Shown: positions 1 through 6,608, counted from the first letter of the stretch. The stretch: DNA of 13,090 bases from JBBSJT01 sp041691015 (GCA_041691015.1 JBEPVN010000065.1:1-13090), one strand, 5' to 3'. Numbers and translations: made by a program. Notes: generated by a model from the sequence alone, not told the origin.

Positions 1-73
1 CTAGGAAAAATAATGTAAAATGATTATTTAAATAATAACTTCAATAAAAAGCACAAAAAAAATCGGAGAAAAA

Positions 74-916
74 ATGTTTAAATTTTTGAAAAAGAGTTGT
101 TTTAGCGCGTTATTCGCGTTTTTATCCTTAAGTACAATGAACTCTTCTTTAGCTGCCTTTGATTGCTGCGAGCAAACTGAATGCAACAAATTTTATGTTG
201 GGGCATTCGGTGGGGGATTATTCTCAAACACTACAAGACTATCTCAGATGGGAACTGCATTTTTCGAAGAGGCTGTCGGCGGACCATTAGCTGTAAATGC
301 GAGAGGAAATACCAAAAAGCACCAAACAGGATTTGGCGGCGCTCATATTGGATATGAATGGTCAAATTCTGCTTTTGGTTTTGGATGCTCGGATTGGACT
401 TTTACACCGGCTGCAGAACTTGAAGCTTTTTTTTACGGCCATCATCAAAAAGGGTCGTTAATTAACCCAACAATAAGATTACCGGAACATGATTTTCATG
501 ATTCGTTTCATATGAGTTCTGGTGTTTATCTTGTCAACGCTGTACTTTCGCTGAACAATTCCTGCATGTTAGGTTTTACTCCTTATGTTGGCGGAGGAAT
601 TGGCGCAACACGCATATCCATTCGAAATGCTGACTCTTTCCAATTTTCTCCACCAGAATTTGGGATCAATCATTTTAACTCAAAACGCAGCGACTCAACT
701 TGGGCTTTTGCAGCTCAAGCAAAAGTTGGACTTCGTTATAACATTTGTGAATCATTCCACATTTTTGCTGAATACCGTTATTTGTTTGTTGATGCTTCTA
801 ACTACATTTTAGGATCGACTGTATATCCAACACACGCAGCTACATCACCTTGGAACGTAAAAATGAAAAGCTTAGGCTATAACGCAGCTGTTCTTGGGAT
901 CAAATTCGACTTATAA
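74..916 (+). CDS. Outer-membrane beta-barrel protein (opacity/OmpA-barrel type)
   Basis: A 280-residue protein that probably sits in the outer membrane as a small beta-barrel. Residues 1-27 are a signal peptide (Lys-rich start, hydrophobic core, Ala-type cleavage site before AAFD). The mature part opens with FYVGAFGGG, a typical first strand of opacity-like barrels. It continues with alternating hydrophobic/polar strands rich in Gly and aromatics (GGAHIGYEW, PYVGGGIGATRI, AAQAKVGLRYN, FHIFAEYRYLF) and ends in a strand, LGIKFDL. The terminal residue is Leu rather than the commoner Phe. GGAGA lies 5 bases before the ATG and supports this start. A two-cysteine cluster (DCC) and later single cysteines are present, so disulphide cross-linking as in chlamydial envelopes is possible but unproven. 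The gene stands alone, with a strong terminator just after it. Function beyond envelope structure cannot be told. Confidence 0.8.
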   Translation: MFKFLKKSCFSALFAFLSLSTMNSSLAAFDCCEQTECNKFYVGAFGGGLFSNTTRLSQMGTAFFEEAVGGPLAVNARGNTKKHQTGFGGAHIGYEWSNSAFGFGCSDWTFTPAAELEAFFYGHHQKGSLINPTIRLPEHDFHDSFHMSSGVYLVNAVLSLNNSCMLGFTPYVGGGIGATRISIRNADSFQFSPPEFGINHFNSKRSDSTWAFAAQAKVGLRYNICESFHIFAEYRYLFVDASNYILGSTVYPTHAATSPWNVKMKSLGYNAAVLGIKFDL

Positions 917-936
917 AAATCTTTTACTTTTTCATA

Positions 937-976
937 AAAAGCCGAATGGTTCGAAAGAACTATTCGGTTTTGTTTT
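937..976 (+). terminator. Rho-independent terminator of the outer-membrane barrel gene
   Basis: An 11-base stem (CCGAATGGTTC pairing with GAACTATTCGG, one G-U pair) closes a GAAA loop. It is extended outward by a further G-U and A-T pairs. It is followed directly by TTTTGTTTTT and starts about 20 bases after the stop codon. Confidence 0.88.
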
Positions 977-1030
977 TATCGACCAACCTGAACTTTTAAA
1001 ATTTAAAAAGAATAAGGTTGCAAATGAATC

Positions 1031-1058
1031 TTGCAGTTAGATAAAAAATAATTAAAAT
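1031..1058 (+). promoter_or_regulatory. Possible sigma70 promoter for the SnoaL-like/Gly-rich pair
   Basis: TTGCAG and TAAAAT are separated by 16 bases, about 20 bases before the GTG start. Matches are partial (4/6 and 5/6) in an A/T-rich stretch, so chance is not excluded. Its position after the terminator and before the SD sequence fits. Confidence 0.3.
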
Positions 1059-1079
1059 GATTTTTTATTTGGAGGGGAT

Positions 1080-1970
1080 GTGCGAGGCAAAATTACACTT
1101 GCGCTTTTTAGTACGGGATTTGTGTTCGGGTCTCTTTTTGCGAACATAAACCAAAATAATGAAGAAAGCGTAAAAGCATTTTTAAATGAATTCACGGACG
1201 CTTTGAACCAGAACAAGGTGGATGATTTTGCTTCTTATTGGACTGAAGATGGCGAACTTGTTAAACCCACTACCGGAACAGTGATTGAAGGGAATGAAAA
1301 AATTGCTGCAGAGCTAAAAAATACGGTTCAAGCTCTCCATGGAAATAAAATTAAATTTACGATAGGACATATCGATTTTCCGGATGCAGATTCTGCTGTT
1401 GTTGAGGGTCTTTTACAGATATTTGATAAAGACAAATTAGTAGAGCAAGCTGCTCGCAAAATAGAACTTGTTAAACAAAATAACGAATGGTACTTAGCCT
1501 TAATCAAAGAAATTAAGATAGATGAGACTCCCTCAACTTCATTTGAGCATCTAAAAGATCTGCAATGGCTTCTTGGAACTTGGAAAGATACTGATGATAA
1601 CGTCACCATTGAGTTTAAGACCGGTTTTGATATTTATAAAAATTTCATAAATCAGCGTTTTACGATGCAAATATATGGTCAGACAGTAATGGAGGGATTG
1701 CAAATCTTCGGATGGAATCCTATAGACAACAAACTAGTCTCTTGGATTTTTGATTCAGATGGAGGCTATGGAACTGGTGATTTCGAAAAAAGAGATGGAA
1801 AGTGGTTTCTTAAGATAAATTACACTTTAAGCGATGGCAAAAAAGCAACATCTACCAATATTTATACTCCGATCAATGCCACAAGTTATTCATTTTCCTC
1901 TATAGATAGAATTGTTGATGGAAATACTCTACCCAACGTCGAACCTGTTACAGTTGTAAAGGAGGAATAA
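1080..1970 (+). CDS. Exported SnoaL/NTF2-like protein with C-terminal lipocalin/DUF1579-like domain
   Basis: A 296-residue protein. Residues 1-21 form a signal peptide (MRGKITLALF, cut near LFA). Residues about 28-146 look like an NTF2/SnoaL (DUF4440, SgcJ/EcaC-like) cone: an initial helix (VKAFLNEFTDALNQNKVDDF), then W-T-E-D-G-E-L and a C-terminal strand block ending LALIKEIKI. Residues about 157-290 (LQWLLGTWKD...) look like a DUF1579/lipocalin-like small barrel that opens with the typical 'LLGTW' turn. Similar two-domain proteins are known mainly from environmental bacteria, without a defined role. Domain names are from pattern recognition only. The start is GTG: GGAGGGG lies only a few bases upstream and an overlapping ATG (1078) is out of frame, so the signal peptide decides the choice. 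The TAA stop overlaps the ATG of the next gene (TAATG), implying coupled translation. The substrate is unknown. Confidence 0.75.
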   Translation: MRGKITLALFSTGFVFGSLFANINQNNEESVKAFLNEFTDALNQNKVDDFASYWTEDGELVKPTTGTVIEGNEKIAAELKNTVQALHGNKIKFTIGHIDFPDADSAVVEGLLQIFDKDKLVEQAARKIELVKQNNEWYLALIKEIKIDETPSTSFEHLKDLQWLLGTWKDTDDNVTIEFKTGFDIYKNFINQRFTMQIYGQTVMEGLQIFGWNPIDNKLVSWIFDSDGGYGTGDFEKRDGKWFLKINYTLSDGKKATSTNIYTPINATSYSFSSIDRIVDGNTLPNVEPVTVVKEE

Positions 1971-2371
1971 TGCACAAGTATTTAAGTATTGCGTTTTTAG
2001 TTGGAGCAATCTTTTTATCACCTTTTTATGTAGATGCAAGAGGTCAGGGCGGTGGCGCAAGTCGCGGCGGTGGCGCAAGTCGTGCAGGAGCTGGACGAGT
2101 CTCTGGTGCAAGCTCAGTTGGAACAGGGCGCGCAGCACCTGCAAGACCTACAACGAATGCCGGCGGAGCAAACCAAAGAAATTCTAGACCGGTAGCTGGC
2201 CCAAATGTAGCTTCAAGGGCTGTTCAAAGAACGCCTTCTTTAAGTCGTGCTGCCGGCGGTTATGCGGCACCGATGTATGCTGCGCCATCATATATTGACC
2301 CCTATTATTCAGAGCCCACCTATTTAGAACCTCATTATATAGAGGGGACTAATAGCGTGCGTCAGGAATAA
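1970..2371 (+). CDS. Small secreted Gly/Ala/Ser/Arg-rich protein, hypothetical
   Basis: A 133-residue low-complexity protein. Residues 1-23 are a signal peptide (MHKYLSIAFLVGAIFLSPFYVDA). Residues 24-95 are Gly/Ala/Ser/Arg-rich with short repeats (GGGASR twice, then AGAGR). The tail, residues about 97-125, is Tyr/Pro-rich with a loose period: APMY, APSY, DPYY, EPTY, EPHY. The start is firm: AAAGGAGG precedes the ATG, which overlaps the stop of the upstream SnoaL-like gene by one base. I do not recognise a family. The basic, disordered mature region and the regular Tyr-Pro tail would suit an envelope-associated or nucleic-acid/polyanion-binding protein, but this is inference. Coupling suggests it works with, or is exported alongside, the upstream two-domain protein. 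No terminator is visible after it. Confidence 0.65.
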   Translation: MHKYLSIAFLVGAIFLSPFYVDARGQGGGASRGGGASRAGAGRVSGASSVGTGRAAPARPTTNAGGANQRNSRPVAGPNVASRAVQRTPSLSRAAGGYAAPMYAAPSYIDPYYSEPTYLEPHYIEGTNSVRQE

Positions 2372-2402
2372 ATTCATAATTGCGATGAGCCATAAAGGAT
2401 TG

Positions 2403-2420
2403 CTGTCAAGCTAGGACCCC
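2403..2420 (+). repeat. Left copy of an 18-bp imperfect inverted repeat bracketing the Fic/DUF2007 block
   Basis: CTGTCAAGCTAGGACCCC here matches the reverse complement of 4681-4698 (CTGACAAGCTAGGACTCC) at 16 of 18 positions. A shorter related motif (GGGGTCCTAGCT) recurs at 12764-12775, so it may be an intergenic repeat family rather than a transposon end. Confidence 0.5.
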
Positions 2421-2446
2421 GTAATGACCCCTTATTATGTTTATCT

Positions 2447-2528
2447 AGTTTTTAGAGTCATAAAAAAGCTCAATTTTTGAGATGAGACCTTCTTGAAAGC
2501 TTAATAAAGAGGCAGCACGTAAATTCTT
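2447..2528 (-). pseudogene. Remnant of the 3' end of a SnoaL-like gene (duplicate of 6711-6792)
   Basis: These 82 bases match 6711-6792, the 3' end of the intact SnoaL-like gene, at 80 of 82 positions in the same orientation. The rest of the gene and its control region are absent. At AGACC (2533-2537) the sequence jumps to the tetR coding region. AGACC occurs at both parental positions (6797-6801 and 7154-7158), so a 357-base deletion across a 5-base microhomology explains the join. No open frame survives. Confidence 0.85.
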
Positions 2529-2532
2529 TGAA

Positions 2533-2669
2533 AGACCTTACAGATCTACTTCTAGAAACAATCAAGCAGCAGAAACAAGAGGTCGCATTCTAGATTCCGC
2601 AAAAAAAACTTTTTGAATCGGATGGGTTTTTAAGTTTGTGACCATTGAAAAAAATGGCACTAGCTGCTG
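2533..2669 (+). pseudogene. Remnant of the 5' part of a tetR gene (duplicate of 7154 to about 7295)
   Basis: This stretch matches codons about 7 to 53 of the intact tetR gene at high identity, including the DNA-binding helix region. It lacks a start codon and carries frame-disturbing indels: an extra A in an A-run near 2608, extra bases in GGGTTTTTAAG near 2630, and a changed A-run near 2650. Past 2669 the resemblance fades. Short matches to tetR (TTCAAT, CCCATTT) remain, but GATTC...ATATCCCATTTT also resembles the GNAT gene near 8118-8140, so the exact breakpoint is unclear. The downstream end of the same gene reappears at 4321. Confidence 0.85.
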
Positions 2670-2720
2670 GGCTTCTTTTGGATTCAATTAGATATCCCAT
2701 TTTAAAAACACATACCTATC

Positions 2721-2795
2721 AAAATCTACTAATGAATGCTAAATTAGTCATTTTTATGTAAAAATCTACTAATTTAGCATTCATTAGTAGATTTT
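2721..2795. repeat. Perfect 28-bp inverted repeat built from two 40-base hairpin units with inverted loops
   Basis: The left arm 2721-2748 is the exact reverse complement of 2768-2795, with a 19-base spacer. The region also reads as two 40-base units, 2721-2760 and 2761-2800, each beginning AAAATCTACTAAT. In the second unit this pairs with ATTAGTAGATTTT as a perfect 13-bp hairpin. In the first the stem is imperfect. The unit loops, GAATGCTAA and TTAGCATTC, are exact reverse complements. The array lies about 80 bases before the Fic start and near the left edge of the Fic-containing insert. It has no poly-T tail of its own and is not a standard terminator. It could be an operator, a BIME-like palindromic element or a recombination site. 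Confidence 0.9.
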
Positions 2796-2877
2796 AGTGG
2801 AAAGAAAAGGGGGATTCTCATATCTTAAAAGATAGAGGGATCTGCAATCTTTCTTATAACTACCGAAGGTTTCAATT

Positions 2878-4212
2878 ATGGTAAAAATTCCTGAAAAAGC
2901 CCCCGACTGGCAAAACATTTTTAAAAAAGACATTAAAAAAATTTTTAAATTTTATCAAACAAATGAAATCCAATTGCTTATAGAGAAAACTGATCGCTTG
3001 TATTATTATTGGGATAAAGTTAGATCCCAACCACTTTCAACAGAATTTAATAAGGAAGAAGTTTGGGCTTTTATTAGATTTAGAAGGCATATGAATAGTA
3101 ATGTAACGCCTGTGCATGACATCAAAAACAAACCATTTACATTTTGGTTGACTGACGATATCCAGAAAAATTTGCATTTAATTGATCAAAGCACTGGTGG
3201 CAATTTAGCTCTTGGTGATCCTGGCAATGAAAAGACTGCTTCGGCAAGGTATATGATTTCTTCTTTAATGGAAGAAGCTATTACATCAAGTCAAATTGAA
3301 GGTGCGGTTGCAACCATTAAAGAAGCTAAAAAGATGCTTCTTGAAAAAAGAAAACCGAAAAATAAATCTGAGCAAATGATTTTTAATAATTTTATCACAA
3401 TGCGTTCCATTAAAGAAATTTGTAAAAAAGAGCTAAGTATAGAATTGCTCTTGGAATTACATGTTTCGATCACAAAAGAGACTTTGGATACGAAAGAAGA
3501 TGAAGGACGGTTTCGAATATCTCAAGATAACGTTACAGTAGCCACAACTTATGGAGAATTGCTTTTTACTCCTCCTCCTGCTGAAGAAATACAAAAAAGA
3601 TTGGAAGCTTTAATAAATTTTGCTAATGACATCAATAACAAGCCATTTATTCATCCTGTAGTTAAAGCAATTATATTACATTTTTGGATGGCATATATTC
3701 ATCCCTTTACGGATGGAAATGGTCGAATGGCTCGAACCCTGTTTTATTGGTATATGCTTAAGCATGAATATTGGCTTTTTGAATACACTTCCATTTCAAA
3801 AACTATATTGAAAAGAACTACAAAATATGCAAATGCTTATCTCTATACTGAACATGATGATAATGACCTTACCTATTTTATTCATTTTCACGTTGAAGTT
3901 ATAATGGACGCTGTAGAAGATTTAAAAAAACATATTCAGGCAGAGCGTGAAAAAAATAACCGAATGCTTGCAGAAATTGCTGAATACCCTGATTTAAATA
4001 TCCGGCAAACACGTATTATACAGCATATAATATCTCATCCGCACGATATTTTAACTATTAAAATGCATCAAAATCTTAACAGCGTTGCTTATCAAACAGC
4101 TAGAACAGATTTATTAGAATTAGAAAAAAAAAACTGGCTTAAATCCGTTAAAAAGGGAAAAACTTTTTATTTTGTTCCTGCTGATAATTTATGGGAAAAA
4201 ATTGGGAAATAA
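2878..4212 (+). CDS. Fic family protein with inhibitory helix and C-terminal winged helix
   Basis: A 444-residue cytoplasmic protein. The Fic core motif HPFTDGNGRMAR (residues 275-286) fits HxFx(D/E)GNGRxxR, with catalytic His275 and the anion-binding Gly-Asn-Gly-Arg loop. Fic enzymes usually transfer AMP from ATP to a Tyr, Thr or Ser of a target protein. An N-terminal inhibitory motif, S137-SQI-E141-G142, matches (S/T)xxxE(G/N), so the protein is probably class II and self-inhibited, and de-AMPylation is also possible. Residues about 366-440 (NIRQTRIIQHIISHP...TDLLELEKKNWLKSV) look like a winged helix, suggesting DNA or partner binding. All visible key residues are intact. GAAGG lies 6 bases before the ATG. 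The gene interrupts a decayed tetR copy, so it was placed here by recombination after duplication. The target is unknown. No toxin/antitoxin partner is adjacent. Confidence 0.93.
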   Translation: MVKIPEKAPDWQNIFKKDIKKIFKFYQTNEIQLLIEKTDRLYYYWDKVRSQPLSTEFNKEEVWAFIRFRRHMNSNVTPVHDIKNKPFTFWLTDDIQKNLHLIDQSTGGNLALGDPGNEKTASARYMISSLMEEAITSSQIEGAVATIKEAKKMLLEKRKPKNKSEQMIFNNFITMRSIKEICKKELSIELLLELHVSITKETLDTKEDEGRFRISQDNVTVATTYGELLFTPPPAEEIQKRLEALINFANDINNKPFIHPVVKAIILHFWMAYIHPFTDGNGRMARTLFYWYMLKHEYWLFEYTSISKTILKRTTKYANAYLYTEHDDNDLTYFIHFHVEVIMDAVEDLKKHIQAEREKNNRMLAEIAEYPDLNIRQTRIIQHIISHPHDILTIKMHQNLNSVAYQTARTDLLELEKKNWLKSVKKGKTFYFVPADNLWEKIGK

Positions 4213-4213
4213 C

Positions 4214-4275
4214 AAACCGAATGGTTGTAAACTGTAACATTAATTCTAATTTTACCATTTTATTTTCGGTTTTAC
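4214..4275 (+). terminator. Possible weak terminator after the Fic gene
   Basis: AAACCGAATGGT just after the stop can pair with ACCATT...TTCGGTTT. The distal arm has extra bases and the loop is long (about 28 bases), and a T-run closes the distal arm. It resembles the strong terminator at 937-976 in sequence (CCGAATGGTT), so it may be a decayed relative. Confidence 0.35.
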
Positions 4276-4320
4276 TAAAAAAAGGTTATTGACCAGATAA
4301 ATCTTTTTTTATCAAGAGTT

Positions 4321-4370
4321 GAATATATTTAGGTTAGCTAACATGCTTATCAATACTTTAATTTAAGTAA
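4321..4370 (+). pseudogene. Remnant of the 3' end of the tetR copy (matches 7709-7771)
   Basis: GGTTAGCTAAC, CTTATCAATACTTT and ATTTAAGTAA occur in the same order as at the end of the intact tetR gene, with one short deletion. The remnant is followed by the DUF2007-like gene in the same arrangement as in the intact locus. Together with 2533-2669 it shows that about 420 bases of this tetR copy were replaced by the Fic-containing segment. Confidence 0.8.
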
Positions 4371-4395
4371 ATAACCGGTTTAAAAGTAATTTCCT

Positions 4396-4614
4396 TTAGT
4401 TCTTCATTTCTTGAATGATTTCTTTGGCTAACTTTAAATCGTCTTTAAGGACTAAAATTTCTGCCCCACCCGCCAAAAATTGTAACTGGGGGAGTGTGCC
4501 GCTTGCATCGTTTGAATTAATTGCACAAAATATGTCAGCGGATTCTAAGCGGGCTTTAATAAGATTAGCTTCAAAGCTATCAAGCGTTTTGTAAATGCAG
4601 ATAAAATCAGTCAT
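4396..4614 (-). CDS. DUF2007-like small protein (putative signal-transducing family), copy 1
   Basis: A 72-residue protein with the usual DUF2007 pattern: a short strand (FICIYKT), a helix 'DSFEANLIKARLESADI' that scans for changes of subunit or ligand, then AINSND and LAGGAEILVLKDDLKLAKEIIQEMK. The family is widespread, small and of unknown mechanism; the 'signal transducing' name is tentative. It is identical to the copy at 7778-7996 at 64 of 72 residues, with all but one change in the C-terminal half. No Shine-Dalgarno sequence is evident in the A-rich leader, which is shared with the other copies. The shared sequence extends to about 4675. It is the only intact gene of the duplicated SnoaL-TetR-DUF2007 block, which suggests selection to keep it or a rather recent duplication. 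Confidence 0.8.
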   Translation of the reverse strand: MTDFICIYKTLDSFEANLIKARLESADIFCAINSNDASGTLPQLQFLAGGAEILVLKDDLKLAKEIIQEMKN

Positions 4615-4680
4615 GTTGGTTTCTTACTTCTTTTTTTTGTAATAAATATTTTTCGGATATTTGATCATTCCAATTGTATA

Positions 4681-4698
4681 GGAGTCCTAGCTTGTCAG
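4681..4698 (-). repeat. Right copy of the 18-bp imperfect inverted repeat
   Basis: GGAGTCCTAGCTTGTCAG is the inverted partner of 2403-2420 (16 of 18). It starts within about 6 bases of the point where similarity to the intact locus (DUF2007 leader) ends. The equivalent position of the intact locus, near 8055, lacks it. Confidence 0.5.
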
Positions 4699-4761
4699 TT
4701 GCCCATGACGCTGATAAAGTGTCATGATAAAGTATATTTATGAAATTTCAGAGCAACTTTA

Positions 4762-5595
4762 TCATTTAAGAATCATTAACGCAATATACTTAATAATATC
4801 TGTTGGTATTTGGGAGAAAATAGATCCTTCAACAATTTTACATCTAAACAACCATGTAATAGCTTTGTCACTATGAAAATCAGCTATCAATTTTTCAATT
4901 TTATTGATTACTGGTTTGGTATCTAGCATTACAGTACAACTTCCAGCAAACCTTTCAAGATCAAAATTGATCTCAACCTTACATTCATACATTAAAATTC
5001 TCATCATTTCGTGAGTAATTTTTGCATCAATCAAATTACGCATTGGTCTACCATTCACAGCTGAAGAATGAGCTATCACTTCACCAAGAGGGCCAAACGT
5101 GAGGTCTCCTTTAAGGTGTGGTTTGTAACCTTGTTCTAATGTCTTTCTAAATAAGGAGAGGTCACCGACATTTATGGACTGGAGCATTTGTGATTCTAAG
5201 AAGTTATCTTTCAGTTCTATAGCTAAAGCTAGGTTTTTGTATTTAAAAAATTTTCTGGGTATTCTATTATGATTACCATCTAAATTGATGGTGACATTTT
5301 CAGTATCAGTTTCGATACCATAATTAGCAATACTGTGGTGCAATACGATTTCTATCTTTTCTTGACCGACACTAAAATGATGATCAGTTTTTAGCGATCC
5401 CATTTTTCCGATCTCAATAGTTGATTGATACGAAACTTTAGAGATTGTTGCATTACAACTTTTTAAAAAATGAGCGAATTCTATATAAGTTTCAATTATG
5501 ATAGATGATTTTATTCCAAATTTAAAATAACTACTATTACCAAAAAGTCCATTAAAACCTATTGAAGAGCCATTATTGTGTATTCCAGAATTCAT
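4762..5595 (-). CDS. Hypothetical protein, possible degenerate ankyrin-like segment
   Basis: A 277-residue protein that I do not recognise. There is no signal peptide or membrane segment. Residues 1-27 are Gly/Asn/Ser-rich, and residues about 30-130 alternate strand-like stretches. Residues about 140-170 (MLQSINVGDLSLFRKTLEQGYKPHLKGD) resemble the 'gdlelvklLLe.Ga.p' helix pair of an ankyrin repeat. The last 15 residues (IPTDIIKYIALMILK) resemble the opening helix of F-box-like motifs seen in effectors of amoeba-associated bacteria. Both resemblances are weak. The start is supported by TAGGAAAAATC before the ATG. The gene is transcribed alone. A 10-bp inverted repeat (4724-4733 with 4756-4765) overlaps its stop but lacks a T-run. 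Secretion into a host is possible but not shown. Confidence 0.6.
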   Translation of the reverse strand: MNSGIHNNGSSIGFNGLFGNSSYFKFGIKSSIIIETYIEFAHFLKSCNATISKVSYQSTIEIGKMGSLKTDHHFSVGQEKIEIVLHHSIANYGIETDTENVTINLDGNHNRIPRKFFKYKNLALAIELKDNFLESQMLQSINVGDLSLFRKTLEQGYKPHLKGDLTFGPLGEVIAHSSAVNGRPMRNLIDAKITHEMMRILMYECKVEINFDLERFAGSCTVMLDTKPVINKIEKLIADFHSDKAITWLFRCKIVEGSIFSQIPTDIIKYIALMILK

Positions 5596-5927
5596 GATTT
5601 TTCCTATTTATATTCTTTGGATATTCCGAAATTAAAACGGGTTTTAAACTTATTTTATTTATAATTTTTTATGAAAGGTAAACCATTCCAGGGTTATTTT
5701 TCAAACGAAATCATGCTAGAGTTCAAAATAAGAGCGTCAGGACGGTAGAGGCGACTTCACCTGCGTTTTAACGTCGCTTCGCTTTGGTGAAAATTTGGTA
5801 TGGGCTAAAAAATGAGATAAAAATGATGCAAAAAAGAATTAAACTTATTTTAGGCTCTATTCTGAGAGTTAGTGTTTCTAAGTCAAAAAATGAAAATTAC
5901 CTATTTCTTAATTGCTTGAATCACATC
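5596..5927. other. Gene-free interval with a GC-richer patch
   Basis: There is no convincing coding region. A 42-codon plus-strand frame from 5826 has no ribosome site and runs into the DJ-1 gene antisense. Bases 5731-5790 are richer in G+C than the surroundings and hold partly overlapping inverted repeats (GCGAC/GTCGC at 5751/5773, TCACC/GGTGA at 5757/5786). This may be a remnant of an acquired element. The promoter of the hypothetical gene must lie in the left part, but I cannot fix it. Confidence 0.5.
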
Positions 5928-6608
5928 TTATGCTTTCTGATAGCTCTTGATTAGTGTTTCAGCAGTAGCAGTGGAAGATGCAGGATTTTGTCCCGTGATA
6001 AGATGACCGTCAATAACAACAAAACTTTGCCATTTGTCTTTTTTTTCAAAGTGTGCACCTAAACGTTTTAACTCATCCTCAACGAGAAATGGGACAACTT
6101 TTGTGAGTTGCACTTCCTCTTCTTCGGCATTTGTAAAACCAGTCACGCGTTTACCTTTTACAAGAGGTTGTCCCTTGTAGGTTACATGTTGGAGGACACC
6201 TGGTGCATGGCATACTAAGGCAATAAATTTATTTGAATTGTAGAACGATTCTAAAAGCGCAATTGATTCTCTGCTTTCTGCAAGATCCCACATGGGTCCA
6301 TGGCCACCGGAATAGAATACCATATCAAAATCTTCTGCTCGCATATCAGCAAGCTTAGCTGTGTGAGCAAATGCTTTCTTTGCAATGTCGTCTTGTTTAA
6401 ACCTTGTCATTGAAGGAGTTTGATTTTCCGGCAAATCACTTTTTGGATCAATTGGAGGCTGTCCGCCTTTTGGGGATGCCAAAGTTAGATTAACTCCTGC
6501 ATCTTTGAAAACAAAATAGGGCGCTGCGAATTCTTCCAACCAGATTCCAGTTTTTCGTCCTGTATCCCCTAAGCTGTCATGAGAAGTCATTACCATCAAT
6601 ATATTCAT
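5928..6608 (-). CDS. DJ-1/PfpI family protein, Hsp31-like type 1 glutamine amidotransferase domain
   Basis: A 226-residue cytoplasmic protein, the usual length for the Hsp31-like branch. The nucleophile elbow is at residues 130-135 (ALVCHA), with Cys133 followed by His134. Glu25 or Glu26 in GIWLEEFAAPY is the expected acidic partner, and FYSGGHGPMWDL (98-109) forms the Gly-rich oxyanion region. This branch includes glyoxalase III/protein deglycase and holdase enzymes acting on methylglyoxal-type damage. The exact reaction cannot be read from sequence. TGGAGC precedes the ATG by 8 bases. It lies 94 bases after the SnoaL-like gene on the same strand and is probably co-transcribed under TetR control. 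A weak internal promoter (TTGTAA...TATATC) in the gap could add independent expression. Confidence 0.9.
   Translation of the reverse strand: MNILMVMTSHDSLGDTGRKTGIWLEEFAAPYFVFKDAGVNLTLASPKGGQPPIDPKSDLPENQTPSMTRFKQDDIAKKAFAHTAKLADMRAEDFDMVFYSGGHGPMWDLAESRESIALLESFYNSNKFIALVCHAPGVLQHVTYKGQPLVKGKRVTGFTNAEEEEVQLTKVVPFLVEDELKRLGAHFEKKDKWQSFVVIDGHLITGQNPASSTATAETLIKSYQKA

Noticed and set aside
2676..2705. Possible GNAT remnant (GATTC...ATATCCCATTTT resembles 8118-8140)
   Set aside because: The match is short and AT-rich, and the tetR gene offers a competing alignment (TTCAAT...CCATTT) in the expected order.
2721..2795. CRISPR-like or tandem-repeat array
   Set aside because: There are only two units, with inverted loops and no spacers; a palindromic element explains it better.
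2403..4698. Calling the bracketed block an insertion sequence
   Set aside because: No transposase is present, the repeats are imperfect, and a related motif occurs elsewhere in the window.
5826..5954. 42-codon plus-strand frame starting MQKRIKLILG
   Set aside because: No ribosome site, no recognisable family, and its end runs antisense into the DJ-1 gene.
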